This document shows positions 40,958 through 49,398 of a DNA stretch of 64,000 bases, piece by piece. The position numbers were made by a program, and so were the translations under genes. This DNA is from Verrucomicrobiota bacterium (GTDB lineage: Bacteria; Verrucomicrobiota; Verrucomicrobiia; Opitutales; Opitutaceae). The stretch covers positions 416,980 to 480,979 of the forward strand of contig JAEYWP010000007.1 in NCBI GenBank assembly GCA_023428905.1. The letters are read 5' to 3'. The stretch's first letter is position 1. Every line of letters begins with the position of its first letter. The notes beneath the pieces are model-generated. The model saw only the letters and a program-made list of their open reading frames with translations. It was not told where the DNA came from and did not search any database.

Positions 40958-41021
40958 TGGCTCAAGCCGCGCACTCGCGGCGGGCACCGGGCTCGGTTCT
41001 GAAATCCCGCTCCAGATCTCC

Positions 41022-41705
41022 TCAGTTCAGGGCGATGTCGTCGTCGCCGAGCTTACCCTGCAACTTCCGGCGGAGCTTCATCTGTTCGATCTCCGCCTCC
41101 ATTTGCCGGGAAAACAACTCCAGGCGCCGGTGGACATCCAGGGTCTCGAGGAGCTTCTGCTTGAAGCCCGCGTCCTCACAGAGGCTGAACGCCGCCAGGT
41201 CGACAAACGTCTCGGGGTCGTCGATGGTTTTGAGGAATTGCGCAAACTCCCGCGGCACGGTTCCACCGAGGCGCTGCTTGGTCACGATCAATTTGCCCGC
41301 CACTTTGCGCAGGCGGACATTTTCCTCGGGCGCGGCGCCGGCCTCGCTCGCCAGGGCGCGCACGCGGACCGTCCGGTAGGGCTCCTCACCAAGAATGCGC
41401 ATGATCTCAACGCGGGCCAATCCTTGCAGCAGCAGGTTGGAGGTGCCGTCGTCCGCCTTCTGGCAGGCCCGGACGATGCCGACGGTCGCCACGCGGCAGG
41501 GAGGTTCGAAGGTGTCCTGGCCGGCTTTTGCTTTTACCTTCAGCCCCGCCACGGCGAAGAGGCGATGGCTGGCGAGGGAATCCACAAGCATCTGACGGTA
41601 CCTGGGTTCGAAGATATGAAGCGGGAGCAGCGCCTGCGGGAAAAACGTGACGTTGGGCAACGTCATCATCGCGAGCTCCTCGGGCAGTGTGATCTCCATC
41701 TCCAT
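41022..41705 (-). CDS. LON substrate-binding (N-terminal) domain protein
   Basis: 227 residues consisting of the N-terminal domain of Lon protease alone: LPNVTFFPQALLPLHIFEPRYRQM, CRVATVGIVRAC, NLLLQGLARVEI, then helices. No AAA+ or protease domain is present. Such stand-alone proteins are common but of uncertain function, presumably substrate recognition. It is the last gene of a probable four-gene minus-strand cluster, 34 bp after the Cys-rich secreted protein gene. Confidence 0.9.
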   Translation of the reverse strand: MEMEITLPEELAMMTLPNVTFFPQALLPLHIFEPRYRQMLVDSLASHRLFAVAGLKVKAKAGQDTFEPPCRVATVGIVRACQKADDGTSNLLLQGLARVEIMRILGEEPYRTVRVRALASEAGAAPEENVRLRKVAGKLIVTKQRLGGTVPREFAQFLKTIDDPETFVDLAAFSLCEDAGFKQKLLETLDVHRRLELFSRQMEAEIEQMKLRRKLQGKLGDDDIALN

Positions 41706-41739
41706 GCGTGGCCAAACGGTAGCGGGGCTGCGCCCGTTT

Positions 41740-42168
41740 TCAATGGTCCTCGCAGGTACAGGCGTACTCCGGGTGGTTGCACTCCGCGCAGGTCGTCAGG
41801 TTCAATTCCACCCGGAAATTCTTCGGCGGAGCACCCTCGGCACTGCGCGCCTGCACCACCACCCGGTAAGGATCGCCGAGCGGCAAGGGGGCGGCGGAAC
41901 GGAAGCCGTTCACCGTCTTTTCCAGGGCCACGGTGGATTTTCCGGACGCCGGTTCGGCCACCACGGTGAACACCTGCCCGCCGGCCGGCGCCGCTGTCAT
42001 CGCGGCATCGTAGGTGATCAGCTCCAGGTGACGGTCCACCCCGACGACAAACTCGGTCTTGAGCGGAGTGGTGTCGAGCAGCCGGCCGCCCCGCGGCCCG
42101 GCTTTGGCCGCCTCGGCGCAAAGGGGAACCACGCTGAGAAGAAAAACGAAGAGGAGTCGAAACGTCAT
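41740..42168 (-). CDS. Small secreted protein with Cys/His-rich C-terminus
   Basis: 142 residues, not recognised. A signal peptide (LLFVFLLSVVPLCAEA) is followed by a beta-rich domain with GPRGGRLLDTTPLKTEF and VVVQARSAEGAPPKNFRVEL, and a tail CAECNHPEYACTCEDH with four Cys and two His in 16 residues, suited to binding a metal ion. The GPRGGRLL---P-KTEFVV stretch resembles small proteins found with heavy-metal efflux genes. Its start overlaps the acyltransferase stop by 4 bp. Confidence 0.75.
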   Translation of the reverse strand: MTFRLLFVFLLSVVPLCAEAAKAGPRGGRLLDTTPLKTEFVVGVDRHLELITYDAAMTAAPAGGQVFTVVAEPASGKSTVALEKTVNGFRSAAPLPLGDPYRVVVQARSAEGAPPKNFRVELNLTTCAECNHPEYACTCEDH

Positions 42169-43412
42169 GGTAAGGGCGCGAGCTTTGCCGCTGGGAGGGC
42201 TCGCGACAGGTACGACAGAAGCACGGAAGGGAGCCGTTTTCCACTCAGGATGTGGCCCACCCAGCTGGGGCGCACGAGGAGGTCGTAACTGACCAGGCAA
42301 AGGAAAACGGTGACCAGGGTCACGCCTCCCAGTTTCGCCGCCCAACTCACCGGCACTTCCGCGACCGCAACCTGCAGCCACACGACCAGCGGCAGGTGTG
42401 ACAGGTACATCCAATAGGCCGAGTCCGACACATAGCGGACCCAGCGGCGCGGACGTTTCGCCCAGGCGCTCGTCAAGCCGAGGATGAGCTGGACCAGGGA
42501 CCACATCATCGCCCCGTAACAAAAAGCGAAGGACCAGCGGAGCGCTTCATGGTGGGGATTCCCCGCGTCCCGCAGCGCCGGTTCGAGCCAGCAGGTGCCG
42601 CTCACCGCGAGCGTCACGACCGCGCCCCGCGCGACGGAGTGTCGGCCAAAATCACGCAGGACGCCTGGCCTGCGCTGAAACCACCAACCGAGCGCGAAAA
42701 ATCCGCCATAGAGCGCCAGAACGGGGAGGTGGGGGATGAGAGAACGATCCGGTGTATCCACGGCGCCGTGTTGCATCAGCCGCAGCACGACTGCGGTGGG
42801 TGCGGCCAGAACGAGAGCTGCCAGCGGGCTCCGGCAGAGCCAACCCAGCCCGCGGTCCACCCGCACGAACGCGGCCTGCAAACCCACGCGATGAGCGCGG
42901 CTGAGCATCGCGAGTACGAAGGCAGCGGCTGTGAGCAGGAGAAGATAATAAAGAAACCAGAGATGGGTGCGGGTAAACGCCGTGCCAGGAAACCCGTCGA
43001 ATACCGTGAGTCCGGCGATCAATCCTGCACGGATATCCACCTCCCCGCGCAGGCTGGCGGCTCCCATCACCCAACCCGAAACCAGGAGAGGGCTGACGAG
43101 GAACCAGCCCAGGATAAAGGGCACCCCCAGACGAAGGGCTCTGGTCGTCAGGAATAACCTCCACCCCTGCCGCGCGACCGCCAGCCGGCCGAAGTAGCCC
43201 GCTAGAAGGAAGAACAGTTCCAGGCGGAAACCGTGTGCCACGGTGAGGAAGGGAGGGATCACGCCGCTGGTCGAAACATCCATCACCGCCCAGCCCAGAA
43301 AAACCGGACAGAAGGAGAGACTGGCATGAAAGACCACCCCCAGAACGAGGGCAAACGCCCTCGCTGTATCCAGGGAATCGATGCGGACGGAGGTCACAGG
43401 CGCGGGCGACAT
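42165..43412 (-). CDS. Acyltransferase family 3 membrane protein (OpgC/MdoC-like)
   Basis: 415 residues with about ten hydrophobic segments. The N-terminal catalytic region RIDSLDTARAFALVLGVVFHASLSF contains the family His; AHGFRLELFFLLAGYFG and THLWFLYYLLLL follow. Members transfer acyl (often succinyl or acetyl) groups to extracytoplasmic glycans such as periplasmic glucans. Substrate unknown. It starts 1 bp after the CIA30 gene and overlaps the next gene, so the cluster is an operon. Confidence 0.88.
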   Translation of the reverse strand: MSPAPVTSVRIDSLDTARAFALVLGVVFHASLSFCPVFLGWAVMDVSTSGVIPPFLTVAHGFRLELFFLLAGYFGRLAVARQGWRLFLTTRALRLGVPFILGWFLVSPLLVSGWVMGAASLRGEVDIRAGLIAGLTVFDGFPGTAFTRTHLWFLYYLLLLTAAAFVLAMLSRAHRVGLQAAFVRVDRGLGWLCRSPLAALVLAAPTAVVLRLMQHGAVDTPDRSLIPHLPVLALYGGFFALGWWFQRRPGVLRDFGRHSVARGAVVTLAVSGTCWLEPALRDAGNPHHEALRWSFAFCYGAMMWSLVQLILGLTSAWAKRPRRWVRYVSDSAYWMYLSHLPLVVWLQVAVAEVPVSWAAKLGGVTLVTVFLCLVSYDLLVRPSWVGHILSGKRLPSVLLSYLSRALPAAKLAPLP

Positions 43413-43413
43413 C

Positions 43414-44010
43414 TCAGTAGAACCCGATCTCGTCGAGCTGGTAGGCGAAGGTGCCCTTCTGCATGCCCGCCACCACCAGGTTCACACTCGTGATCGCCGC
43501 CAGGTTGAGCGGGGTCTGCTCGGACCAGACACGCTTCAACGCCTTGAAAGGCACCTTGACCTCCTGGAACCCGTCGCCCTTGCGAACCAGGGGCGCACTG
43601 GTGTGATAATCGAAATTCTGGATGTCGGCGCTCCCGACCTGGACGCTGAGGGTGCCCTGGTGCACCCGGACCCTCAGACGGACGCCTTCGTAATGCGCGC
43701 GGTCCCGGGGTTGACCCTTGCTCTCTAGTGGCAGGACGAGACTGACAAAGGCGGGTGAACCGCGGCCGGGAATCAGTTCTCCTTTCACCGTGATGATTCC
43801 GTCTGAGACGCTCTGGTCTGCGTGAGACGTGCCGCCCATCGCCTGATCGGTGATGACGATCCGCGGCCCGAGGGTGACAGGCGAGGTGGCGTCTGAAAAC
43901 ATGTCGAGGATTGACGAGGTCTCCGTCTCCGGTGCGGCGCACGCGTGGGAGTAGGGGGACAGGGCGACACTGGAGAGGGTGAGGAGGGCGAGAGCGAGTG
44001 GGCTTGGCAT
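43414..44010 (-). CDS. CIA30-like secreted protein
   Basis: 198 residues from the ATG at 44010, chosen because it yields a signal peptide (MPSPLALALLTLSSVALSPY ... ACA). The mature part has the jelly-roll pattern of the CIA30 (NADH:ubiquinone oxidoreductase intermediate-associated 30) family: VITDQAMGGTSHADQSVSDG, GVRLRVRV, FQEVKVPF and VNLVVAGMQKGTFAYQLDEIGFY. These domains are carbohydrate-binding-like, and the respiratory name is historical. First gene of the minus-strand cluster, divergent from the ECF sigma gene. Confidence 0.82.
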   Translation of the reverse strand: MPSPLALALLTLSSVALSPYSHACAAPETETSSILDMFSDATSPVTLGPRIVITDQAMGGTSHADQSVSDGIITVKGELIPGRGSPAFVSLVLPLESKGQPRDRAHYEGVRLRVRVHQGTLSVQVGSADIQNFDYHTSAPLVRKGDGFQEVKVPFKALKRVWSEQTPLNLAAITSVNLVVAGMQKGTFAYQLDEIGFY

Positions 44011-44108
44011 AAGGAGGTGGGTGGTGGTTGGGGGGTGGGCGTGTCGCTTCCGGTCGGGCAGATGCCCAGGAGGCGGGTTCGTCACACAGGTGCCGGAAGA
44101 AAGCGCCG

Positions 44109-44195
44109 AGGTGACAGGGTTTCTTTGGGCTCGTGTCTGCCCGCGTTCCGGCATCCCGTCGTTCCGTCTCCCCAACGACAAATTTCTGTCACCTC
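44109..44195. promoter_or_regulatory. Widely spaced inverted repeat in the CIA30/ECF divergent region
   Basis: GAGGTGACAG at 44109-44118 and its reverse complement CTGTCACCTC at 44186-44195, 67 bp apart, one pointing toward each of the divergent genes. TGACAG could serve as a -35 element on each side, which would fit a shared regulator such as the ECF factor itself. No firm -10 was assigned. Confidence 0.35.
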
Positions 44196-44226
44196 CCTCG
44201 GCTTTTCCGGCACTCCCCAGCTGAGT

Positions 44227-45885
44227 ATGAATCGATCTTTGTCCCCTGAGAACACCGCCAGCGATGCCGATCTTGTTGCCGCCAGCCGCGGGGGCGACCG
44301 CGATGCTTTTCGCCAAATTGTCGAACGTTACCAGCGACTGCTCTGCTCGATCGCCTACGCGTCGACCGGAAAGGTTGGGCAGAGCGAGGATCTTGCGCAG
44401 GAGGCGTTCCTGGAGGCGTGGAGACAACTCGACGCGCTCCGCGAGCCCGAGAAGCTCCGGCCCTGGTTGTGCGGTATCTTGCGGTTCAAGGTGAGTCGAC
44501 TGCGCCGCTCGGAGCGCCACGAACCGCTTCGGCATGCCGAGGCGCTGACGGCGGCGGGAGAGGTGGTGGATGAAGGGCCTACCGCGGCGGGCATGGCGGT
44601 CGCACGCGAGGAGCAGGCGATGCTTTGGGCCGCCCTCTCCCGCCTCCCCGCGCTCTACCGCGAGCCGCTGGTTCTCTTCTATCGGGAGCACAACTCGATC
44701 GAACACGTGGCCGGCGCGCTCGAGTTGTCCGAGGACGCGGTCAAGCAGCGCCTCGCCCGCGGGCGAAAGCTCCTGCAGGAACAGGTGCTCGCCTTCGTAG
44801 CGGGGGCGCTCAGTCGCAGCACACCGGGGACCGTCTTTACGCTGGGAGTCCTCGCGGCGCTGCCCGCGGTCCACACCACGGCAAAGGCGGCGGGGGTCGC
44901 CGCGGCCGCGGTGCACGGAGGAGCGATGGCAAAGTCGACAGGTATCGCCACCGTGCTCTCGTCCCTATCCGGTCTGGTCAGCGCGGCCCTGGTGCTGCGC
45001 GCGAACCTCGATCTGGCGCGAACACCGAGGGAAAGGCGCATCACCATCCTGGCAAACCTGGGCTTCCTTTTCGCCGTCCTCGCAGGAATGGCGGCGCTGA
45101 TCTGGCTGAGGGACCTCGCTTTGGCACGGGAGGAGGCGAGGGTGGGGATCACCGCGCTCTCGCAGGCTTTGATCCTCGGAGGCTTCTTCGTGTGGCCGTG
45201 GGCCCTCCTCCGGCTATTGCGTTACACCCGGGCGATGCGAACCGAGGAACGCGCGCTTCATCCCGGATTTTTCCAGCGTTCCGTGGACCAGCCGGGCTCC
45301 CGCGCTGGCGAATATCGGAGCCGTAGTGCCCTGTTCGGGATCCCCTGGGTGAGGATCCGTTTTGCTCCCCCGGAGGCGGGTGATCCGCCGGTCCTCGCCT
45401 GGATCGCGGGCGGAGACCGCGCCTATGGCCTGCTGTTTGCCTGGGGTGGGGTTGCGGTCGCGCCGTTGAGCATCGGCGCTGTATCCATCGGGCTGATCTC
45501 CATCGGTACCGTCAGCTTTGGACTCCTTTCCTGCGGCACCGCCGCGATGGGACTTTTTGCCTTTGGCTGCGTTGCCTGGGGAGTCGATGCGATGGCGTGG
45601 CTTTCGGCCACCGGCTGGAACACAGCCGGAAGCGGAGGCTTCAGCATTTCCGCCCACGCTGCCGCGGGGCCCGTCGCCTTCGGACCGCACGCAAATGATC
45701 CCACCGCCCAGGCGCGTATCGCCGAACTGGATCCCTCCGGCACCTCCGCCCTCCTGATCGCGGTCATGGCCGTCGCCGCGGTGGTGCCAATCGCGGCCTA
45801 TACGACGGCGGTTAGGGCCCGGATGGGGCCGGGCGCGGGGACCGGCGGCTCTCCATCCAGTCGTAGAGGACCGGGAGGAGGATGA
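44227..45885 (+). CDS. ECF-type sigma factor fused to a multi-pass membrane domain
   Basis: 552 residues. Residues ~12-185 are a complete ECF sigma factor: region 2 (DAFRQIVERYQRLLCSIAYA, DLAQEAFLEAWRQL, KLRPWLCGILRF) and region 4 (LYREPLVLFYREHNSIEHVA, LSEDAVKQRLARGRKLLQE). The remaining ~365 residues form a hydrophobic domain with about seven segments, including a Gly-spaced repeat GAVSIGLISIGTVSFG (417-432) and a final helix at ~507-525. No separate anti-sigma gene is adjacent, so the membrane part may hold the sigma domain inactive. The 3' end overlaps the convergent RND gene by 74 bp. Confidence 0.85.
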   Translation: MNRSLSPENTASDADLVAASRGGDRDAFRQIVERYQRLLCSIAYASTGKVGQSEDLAQEAFLEAWRQLDALREPEKLRPWLCGILRFKVSRLRRSERHEPLRHAEALTAAGEVVDEGPTAAGMAVAREEQAMLWAALSRLPALYREPLVLFYREHNSIEHVAGALELSEDAVKQRLARGRKLLQEQVLAFVAGALSRSTPGTVFTLGVLAALPAVHTTAKAAGVAAAAVHGGAMAKSTGIATVLSSLSGLVSAALVLRANLDLARTPRERRITILANLGFLFAVLAGMAALIWLRDLALAREEARVGITALSQALILGGFFVWPWALLRLLRYTRAMRTEERALHPGFFQRSVDQPGSRAGEYRSRSALFGIPWVRIRFAPPEAGDPPVLAWIAGGDRAYGLLFAWGGVAVAPLSIGAVSIGLISIGTVSFGLLSCGTAAMGLFAFGCVAWGVDAMAWLSATGWNTAGSGGFSISAHAAAGPVAFGPHANDPTAQARIAELDPSGTSALLIAVMAVAAVVPIAAYTTAVRARMGPGAGTGGSPSSRRGPGGG

Positions 45886-48800
45886 GGGTGAGAAAGGTCG
45901 AGGTGATCACGCCCCCGATCACCACCGTGGCGAGGGGGCGCTGGACCTCCGCCCCGGCGCCGGAGGAGAGCGCCATGGGGACAAAGCCGAACGACGCGAC
46001 CAGCGCCGTCATCAGCTTGGGCCGGAGTCGGGTCAGGGTCCCGGTCAGCACCGCCTCCCGCAGCGGCGACCCGTGGGCGCGCAGCTGGTTGATGAAGCTG
46101 ATCAGCATGATCCCGTTCAACACCGCGATCCCGGACAGGGCGATGAAGCCGATCCCTGCCGAGATGGTGAACGGCATTCCGCGTATCCAAAGGGCCACGA
46201 CACCGCCGGTGGCGGCGAGCGGCACGCAGAGGAAAACGAGTGCGGCCTGGGCCAGGCTGCCGAAGGTCAGGTAGATCGTGGCGAAGATCAGGACCAGGGC
46301 GAGGGGCACGACCACGACCAGGCGCGCGCGCGCAGCCCTCAGGTTTTCGAACTGGCCGCCAAACTCGAACCAGGTGCCGGCGGGCAGGGGCAGCCCCTCT
46401 TTCAGCCGGGCCTCGGCCTCGCGGACAAAACCCTCGGTGTCGCGTCCGCGCACGTTGATCAGGATGGCCACGCGGCGCTGGGTGTTTTCGCGCGTGATGG
46501 TGCCGATGCGGTCGACCACCTCCAGCTCCGCCAGGCGGGAGAGGGGGACCTGGATGCCGTCGTTCTCCTGGGTGCGCACGGGCAGTTCGCCGAGGCGCTC
46601 GACGTCCAGGCGGTGTTCCTCGGGGAGGCGCACCACGATGTCGAAACGGCGGCCCTCCTCGACGAGCGACCCCACCGTCTCGCCCCCCAGGCCGATCCTG
46701 ACCACGGCGTTGATCTCGTCGGCGTGCAGGTTGAGCCGCTGGAGCATGTCGCGCCGGGGGGCGAGCTGCAGGACGGGGGCGCGGCCAGCAGCCTCGAACT
46801 CGACGTCGCCGCCGCCCGGGATCTCGCGCAGGATGTCGCGCGCGGCGTAGGCGAGCCGCTCCAGCTCGAGAAAGTCGGTCCCGTAAAGCTTGAGCGAGAG
46901 GTCCGCGCGGGCCCCGGCCATCATTTCGTTGAAGCGCAGCTGGACCGGTTGGGTGAAGAGGTAGGACTGGCCGGGAATGGTGGAGGTCAGGACCTCCCGC
47001 ATCTCCTCCACCAGGGCAGGCTTTGGGATCGGCCGCCCGTCGCGCTTCCGCCAGCGCTCGGCGGGGTGGAAAAAGACGTAGGTGTCCGAGGTGTTGGGGC
47101 CCATCGGGTCGGTTGCAATCTCCGCCGTCCCGATGCGGGAGAAGAGGTGGCTGATCTCGGGAAAACGTTCCAGGAGGAGCCGCTCCGAACGAGTTTGCAG
47201 GTCGAGCGAGGCGGTCAGTCCCACGCTGTTGCCGCGGATCATCTGGAGGGCGACGGCGCCCTCGTCGAGCTGGGGGATGAACTCCGCGCCGAGCCGGGTG
47301 AAGAGCCAGCCGGAGCCGGCAAAGAGAATGATCGCCGCCAGCACCACCAGGAGGCGAAGCCGTAGGGCCGCAGCCAATACCGGGGTGTAGGCCGCCTTGG
47401 CCAGTCGCACGAGCACGCTCTCCCGCTCCTGCAGGCGACCGCCGAGGAACTGCGCCGCCAGGGCGGGCATGAGGGTGATGGAAAGCACCAGGGCCCCGCC
47501 CAGCCCGAGCATGACCGCGATCGCCATCGGCCGGAACATCTTCCCCTCGATCCCGGAAAGGGCGAGCACCGGCAGGTACACCGCGGTGATGATGACAACG
47601 CCGAAAAACATCGGGCGGACCACCTCCCGCCCCGCCGCGCGGACGAGCTCGGTGCGCTCGACCGCGCTCAGGCGACGCCCAAGCGCCTGCTGGCGCTCCG
47701 CCGCACGCCGGAGGATGTTTTCAATCATCACAACCGCTCCGTCGACGATCAGCCCGAAGTCGATCGCCCCCAGGCTCATCAGGTTGGCACTGAGTTTCCC
47801 CTGCGCCATCCCGGTGAGTAGGAAAAGGAAGGAGAGGGGAATGGCCGCGGTCACGATGAGAGCGGCGCGCCAGTTGCCCAGGAGGGCAAAGAGGATGGCC
47901 GCGACGAGCACCGCGCCCTCGAAAAGGTTTCGCTCGACCGTGCGGATGGTGGCGTTGACCAGGTCGGACCGGTCATAGACCACCCGCAGCTCGACTGACG
48001 GCGGCAGTTTTTTCTGGATTTCCCGGAGCGTCTTCACCGCCTCCCCCGCGACCCGCCGGCTGTTTTCGCCGGCCAGCATGATGGCCGCGCCCGTCACGGT
48101 CTCGCGCCCGTTGTAGGTCGAGGCGCCCGAGCGGAACGCCGACCCCACGCCGACGGAGGCGAGGTCGCCGACCACCAGGGGGCGGGACCCGCCGGCAAAC
48201 TTCACCGGAAGGTCGGCGATTTCCGCCGCGGAGGTCACGCGGGTGGCGGAGCGGACGATCACTGCCTCGCCGCCGAGTTCGACCACGCCGCCGCCGGCGT
48301 TCTCCGTGCTTTTAGCCACGACCGTGGCGATGGCATCGAGGCTGACGCCCGCCGCGGCGAGCTTCGCCGGATCCGGCTCGACCACGATCTGCCTCTCGTA
48401 GCCGCCAATCGCGTTGACCTCGGCGAGCCCGGGGGTGGCGCGCAGGAGCGGTTTCACCAGGGTGTCGTGCAGGAGTCGCAGCGCGCGCAGCCGCTCCGCG
48501 GCGTTGGGCGGGGCCTCGGCGACGCCGTTCGCGTAGTTAAGCACGTAATACACGACTTCCCCCAGGCCCGTGCTGATGGGAGCGAGGGTCGGGGTGTGGC
48601 CCGGTGGAAGGGCTTCGCGCACCTCGACCAGCCGTTCTGTCACCAGTTGCCGGGTACGGTAGAGGTCGGTCCCGTCGGCAAAGGTCATGGTCACCTGCGA
48701 GAGCCCGAACTTGGAGAGGGAGCGCAGTTCCCGCAGGCCCGGGAGGCCGGCCATTGCCGCCTCGATCGGGGCGGTGACCTGAAGTTCGATCTCGTCGGGC

Positions 48801-48970
48801 GCGAGCGCTGGAATCGGCGTGTTGATCTGGACCTGGGGGCTGGTGATGTCCGGCACCGCGTCGATCGGGATCCGAAAGGCGGAAAACACCCCCACCGCCA
48901 CCAGGAGGAGGGCGGCGGCAAAGACCCAGCCTCGGTGTCGGACGGAAAAGTCGATGCAGCGCTCGAGCAT
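45812..48970 (-). CDS. Heavy-metal RND efflux pump (CzcA/CusA family)
   Basis: 1052 residues, full length, with 12 membrane helices and two large periplasmic loops in the RND plan. It opens ERCIDFSVRHRGWVFAAALL and DAVPDITSPQVQINT. The helix-4 proton-relay motif DFGLIVDGAVVMIEN (Asp404, Asp410, Glu417) is the CzcA/CusA subtype signature. Substrate is probably a divalent or monovalent metal; which one cannot be read here. It is last in the operon small His-rich protein - TolC-like - short adaptor lipoprotein - RND and its ATG overlaps the adaptor stop (TGATG). Confidence 0.95.
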   Translation of the reverse strand: MLERCIDFSVRHRGWVFAAALLLVAVGVFSAFRIPIDAVPDITSPQVQINTPIPALAPDEIELQVTAPIEAAMAGLPGLRELRSLSKFGLSQVTMTFADGTDLYRTRQLVTERLVEVREALPPGHTPTLAPISTGLGEVVYYVLNYANGVAEAPPNAAERLRALRLLHDTLVKPLLRATPGLAEVNAIGGYERQIVVEPDPAKLAAAGVSLDAIATVVAKSTENAGGGVVELGGEAVIVRSATRVTSAAEIADLPVKFAGGSRPLVVGDLASVGVGSAFRSGASTYNGRETVTGAAIMLAGENSRRVAGEAVKTLREIQKKLPPSVELRVVYDRSDLVNATIRTVERNLFEGAVLVAAILFALLGNWRAALIVTAAIPLSFLFLLTGMAQGKLSANLMSLGAIDFGLIVDGAVVMIENILRRAAERQQALGRRLSAVERTELVRAAGREVVRPMFFGVVIITAVYLPVLALSGIEGKMFRPMAIAVMLGLGGALVLSITLMPALAAQFLGGRLQERESVLVRLAKAAYTPVLAAALRLRLLVVLAAIILFAGSGWLFTRLGAEFIPQLDEGAVALQMIRGNSVGLTASLDLQTRSERLLLERFPEISHLFSRIGTAEIATDPMGPNTSDTYVFFHPAERWRKRDGRPIPKPALVEEMREVLTSTIPGQSYLFTQPVQLRFNEMMAGARADLSLKLYGTDFLELERLAYAARDILREIPGGGDVEFEAAGRAPVLQLAPRRDMLQRLNLHADEINAVVRIGLGGETVGSLVEEGRRFDIVVRLPEEHRLDVERLGELPVRTQENDGIQVPLSRLAELEVVDRIGTITRENTQRRVAILINVRGRDTEGFVREAEARLKEGLPLPAGTWFEFGGQFENLRAARARLVVVVPLALVLIFATIYLTFGSLAQAALVFLCVPLAATGGVVALWIRGMPFTISAGIGFIALSGIAVLNGIMLISFINQLRAHGSPLREAVLTGTLTRLRPKLMTALVASFGFVPMALSSGAGAEVQRPLATVVIGGVITSTFLTLILLPVLYDWMESRRSPRPAPSGP

Positions 48971-49398
48971 CAGTGCCCATCGGCGCAGCCGACGCCTCCG
49001 TTGATGGCCTGCAGCTCGGCAAGCCAGAGGGCTTGGACGCCGCGGGTGACAATCACGTCGCCCTCATACAGGTCGGCAGCAGCCGTGCGCAGGTAACGGT
49101 CGCCGTTCTGTACATACACGAAACGGCCCTTCGCCGTCTGGAGGACGGCGGAGTCAGGGGCGCGGACCGCGCCCTCCGAGCCGAGCCGAACCGGCTCGGT
49201 CTCGAGCGCGACGAAGGCGGCCGCCTCCGCGGAAAGGGACAGGCCGGCGCCTTCCTTGTAGGTGCAGGCTTCGGTGTGACGGTGACCCGGCGCCGCGCCC
49301 GGCGCGTGGGCCTGGGCTTGCGCCCTGGAGTCGCGACACCCGGCGGTGAAACCGGCCAGAAACAGACTGAGAAGCAGAAGGGAAAGCGGAGTTTTCAT
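48970..49398 (-). CDS. Short adaptor-like lipoprotein of the metal efflux operon
   Basis: 142 residues. A lipoprotein signal with lipobox FTAGC (Cys21) is followed by an Ala/His-rich segment (QAQAHAPGAAPGHRHTEA), then only the tail part of a periplasmic adaptor: VRAPDSAVLQTAKGRFVYVQ and LYEGDVIVTRGVQALWLAEL. The hairpin and lipoyl halves of a normal CzcB/CusB (350+ residues) are missing. The same reading frame is clean, so it is not a recent frameshift. The C-terminus NGGVGCADGH adds further metal-binding candidates. Confidence 0.8.
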   Translation of the reverse strand: MKTPLSLLLLSLFLAGFTAGCRDSRAQAQAHAPGAAPGHRHTEACTYKEGAGLSLSAEAAAFVALETEPVRLGSEGAVRAPDSAVLQTAKGRFVYVQNGDRYLRTAAADLYEGDVIVTRGVQALWLAELQAINGGVGCADGH

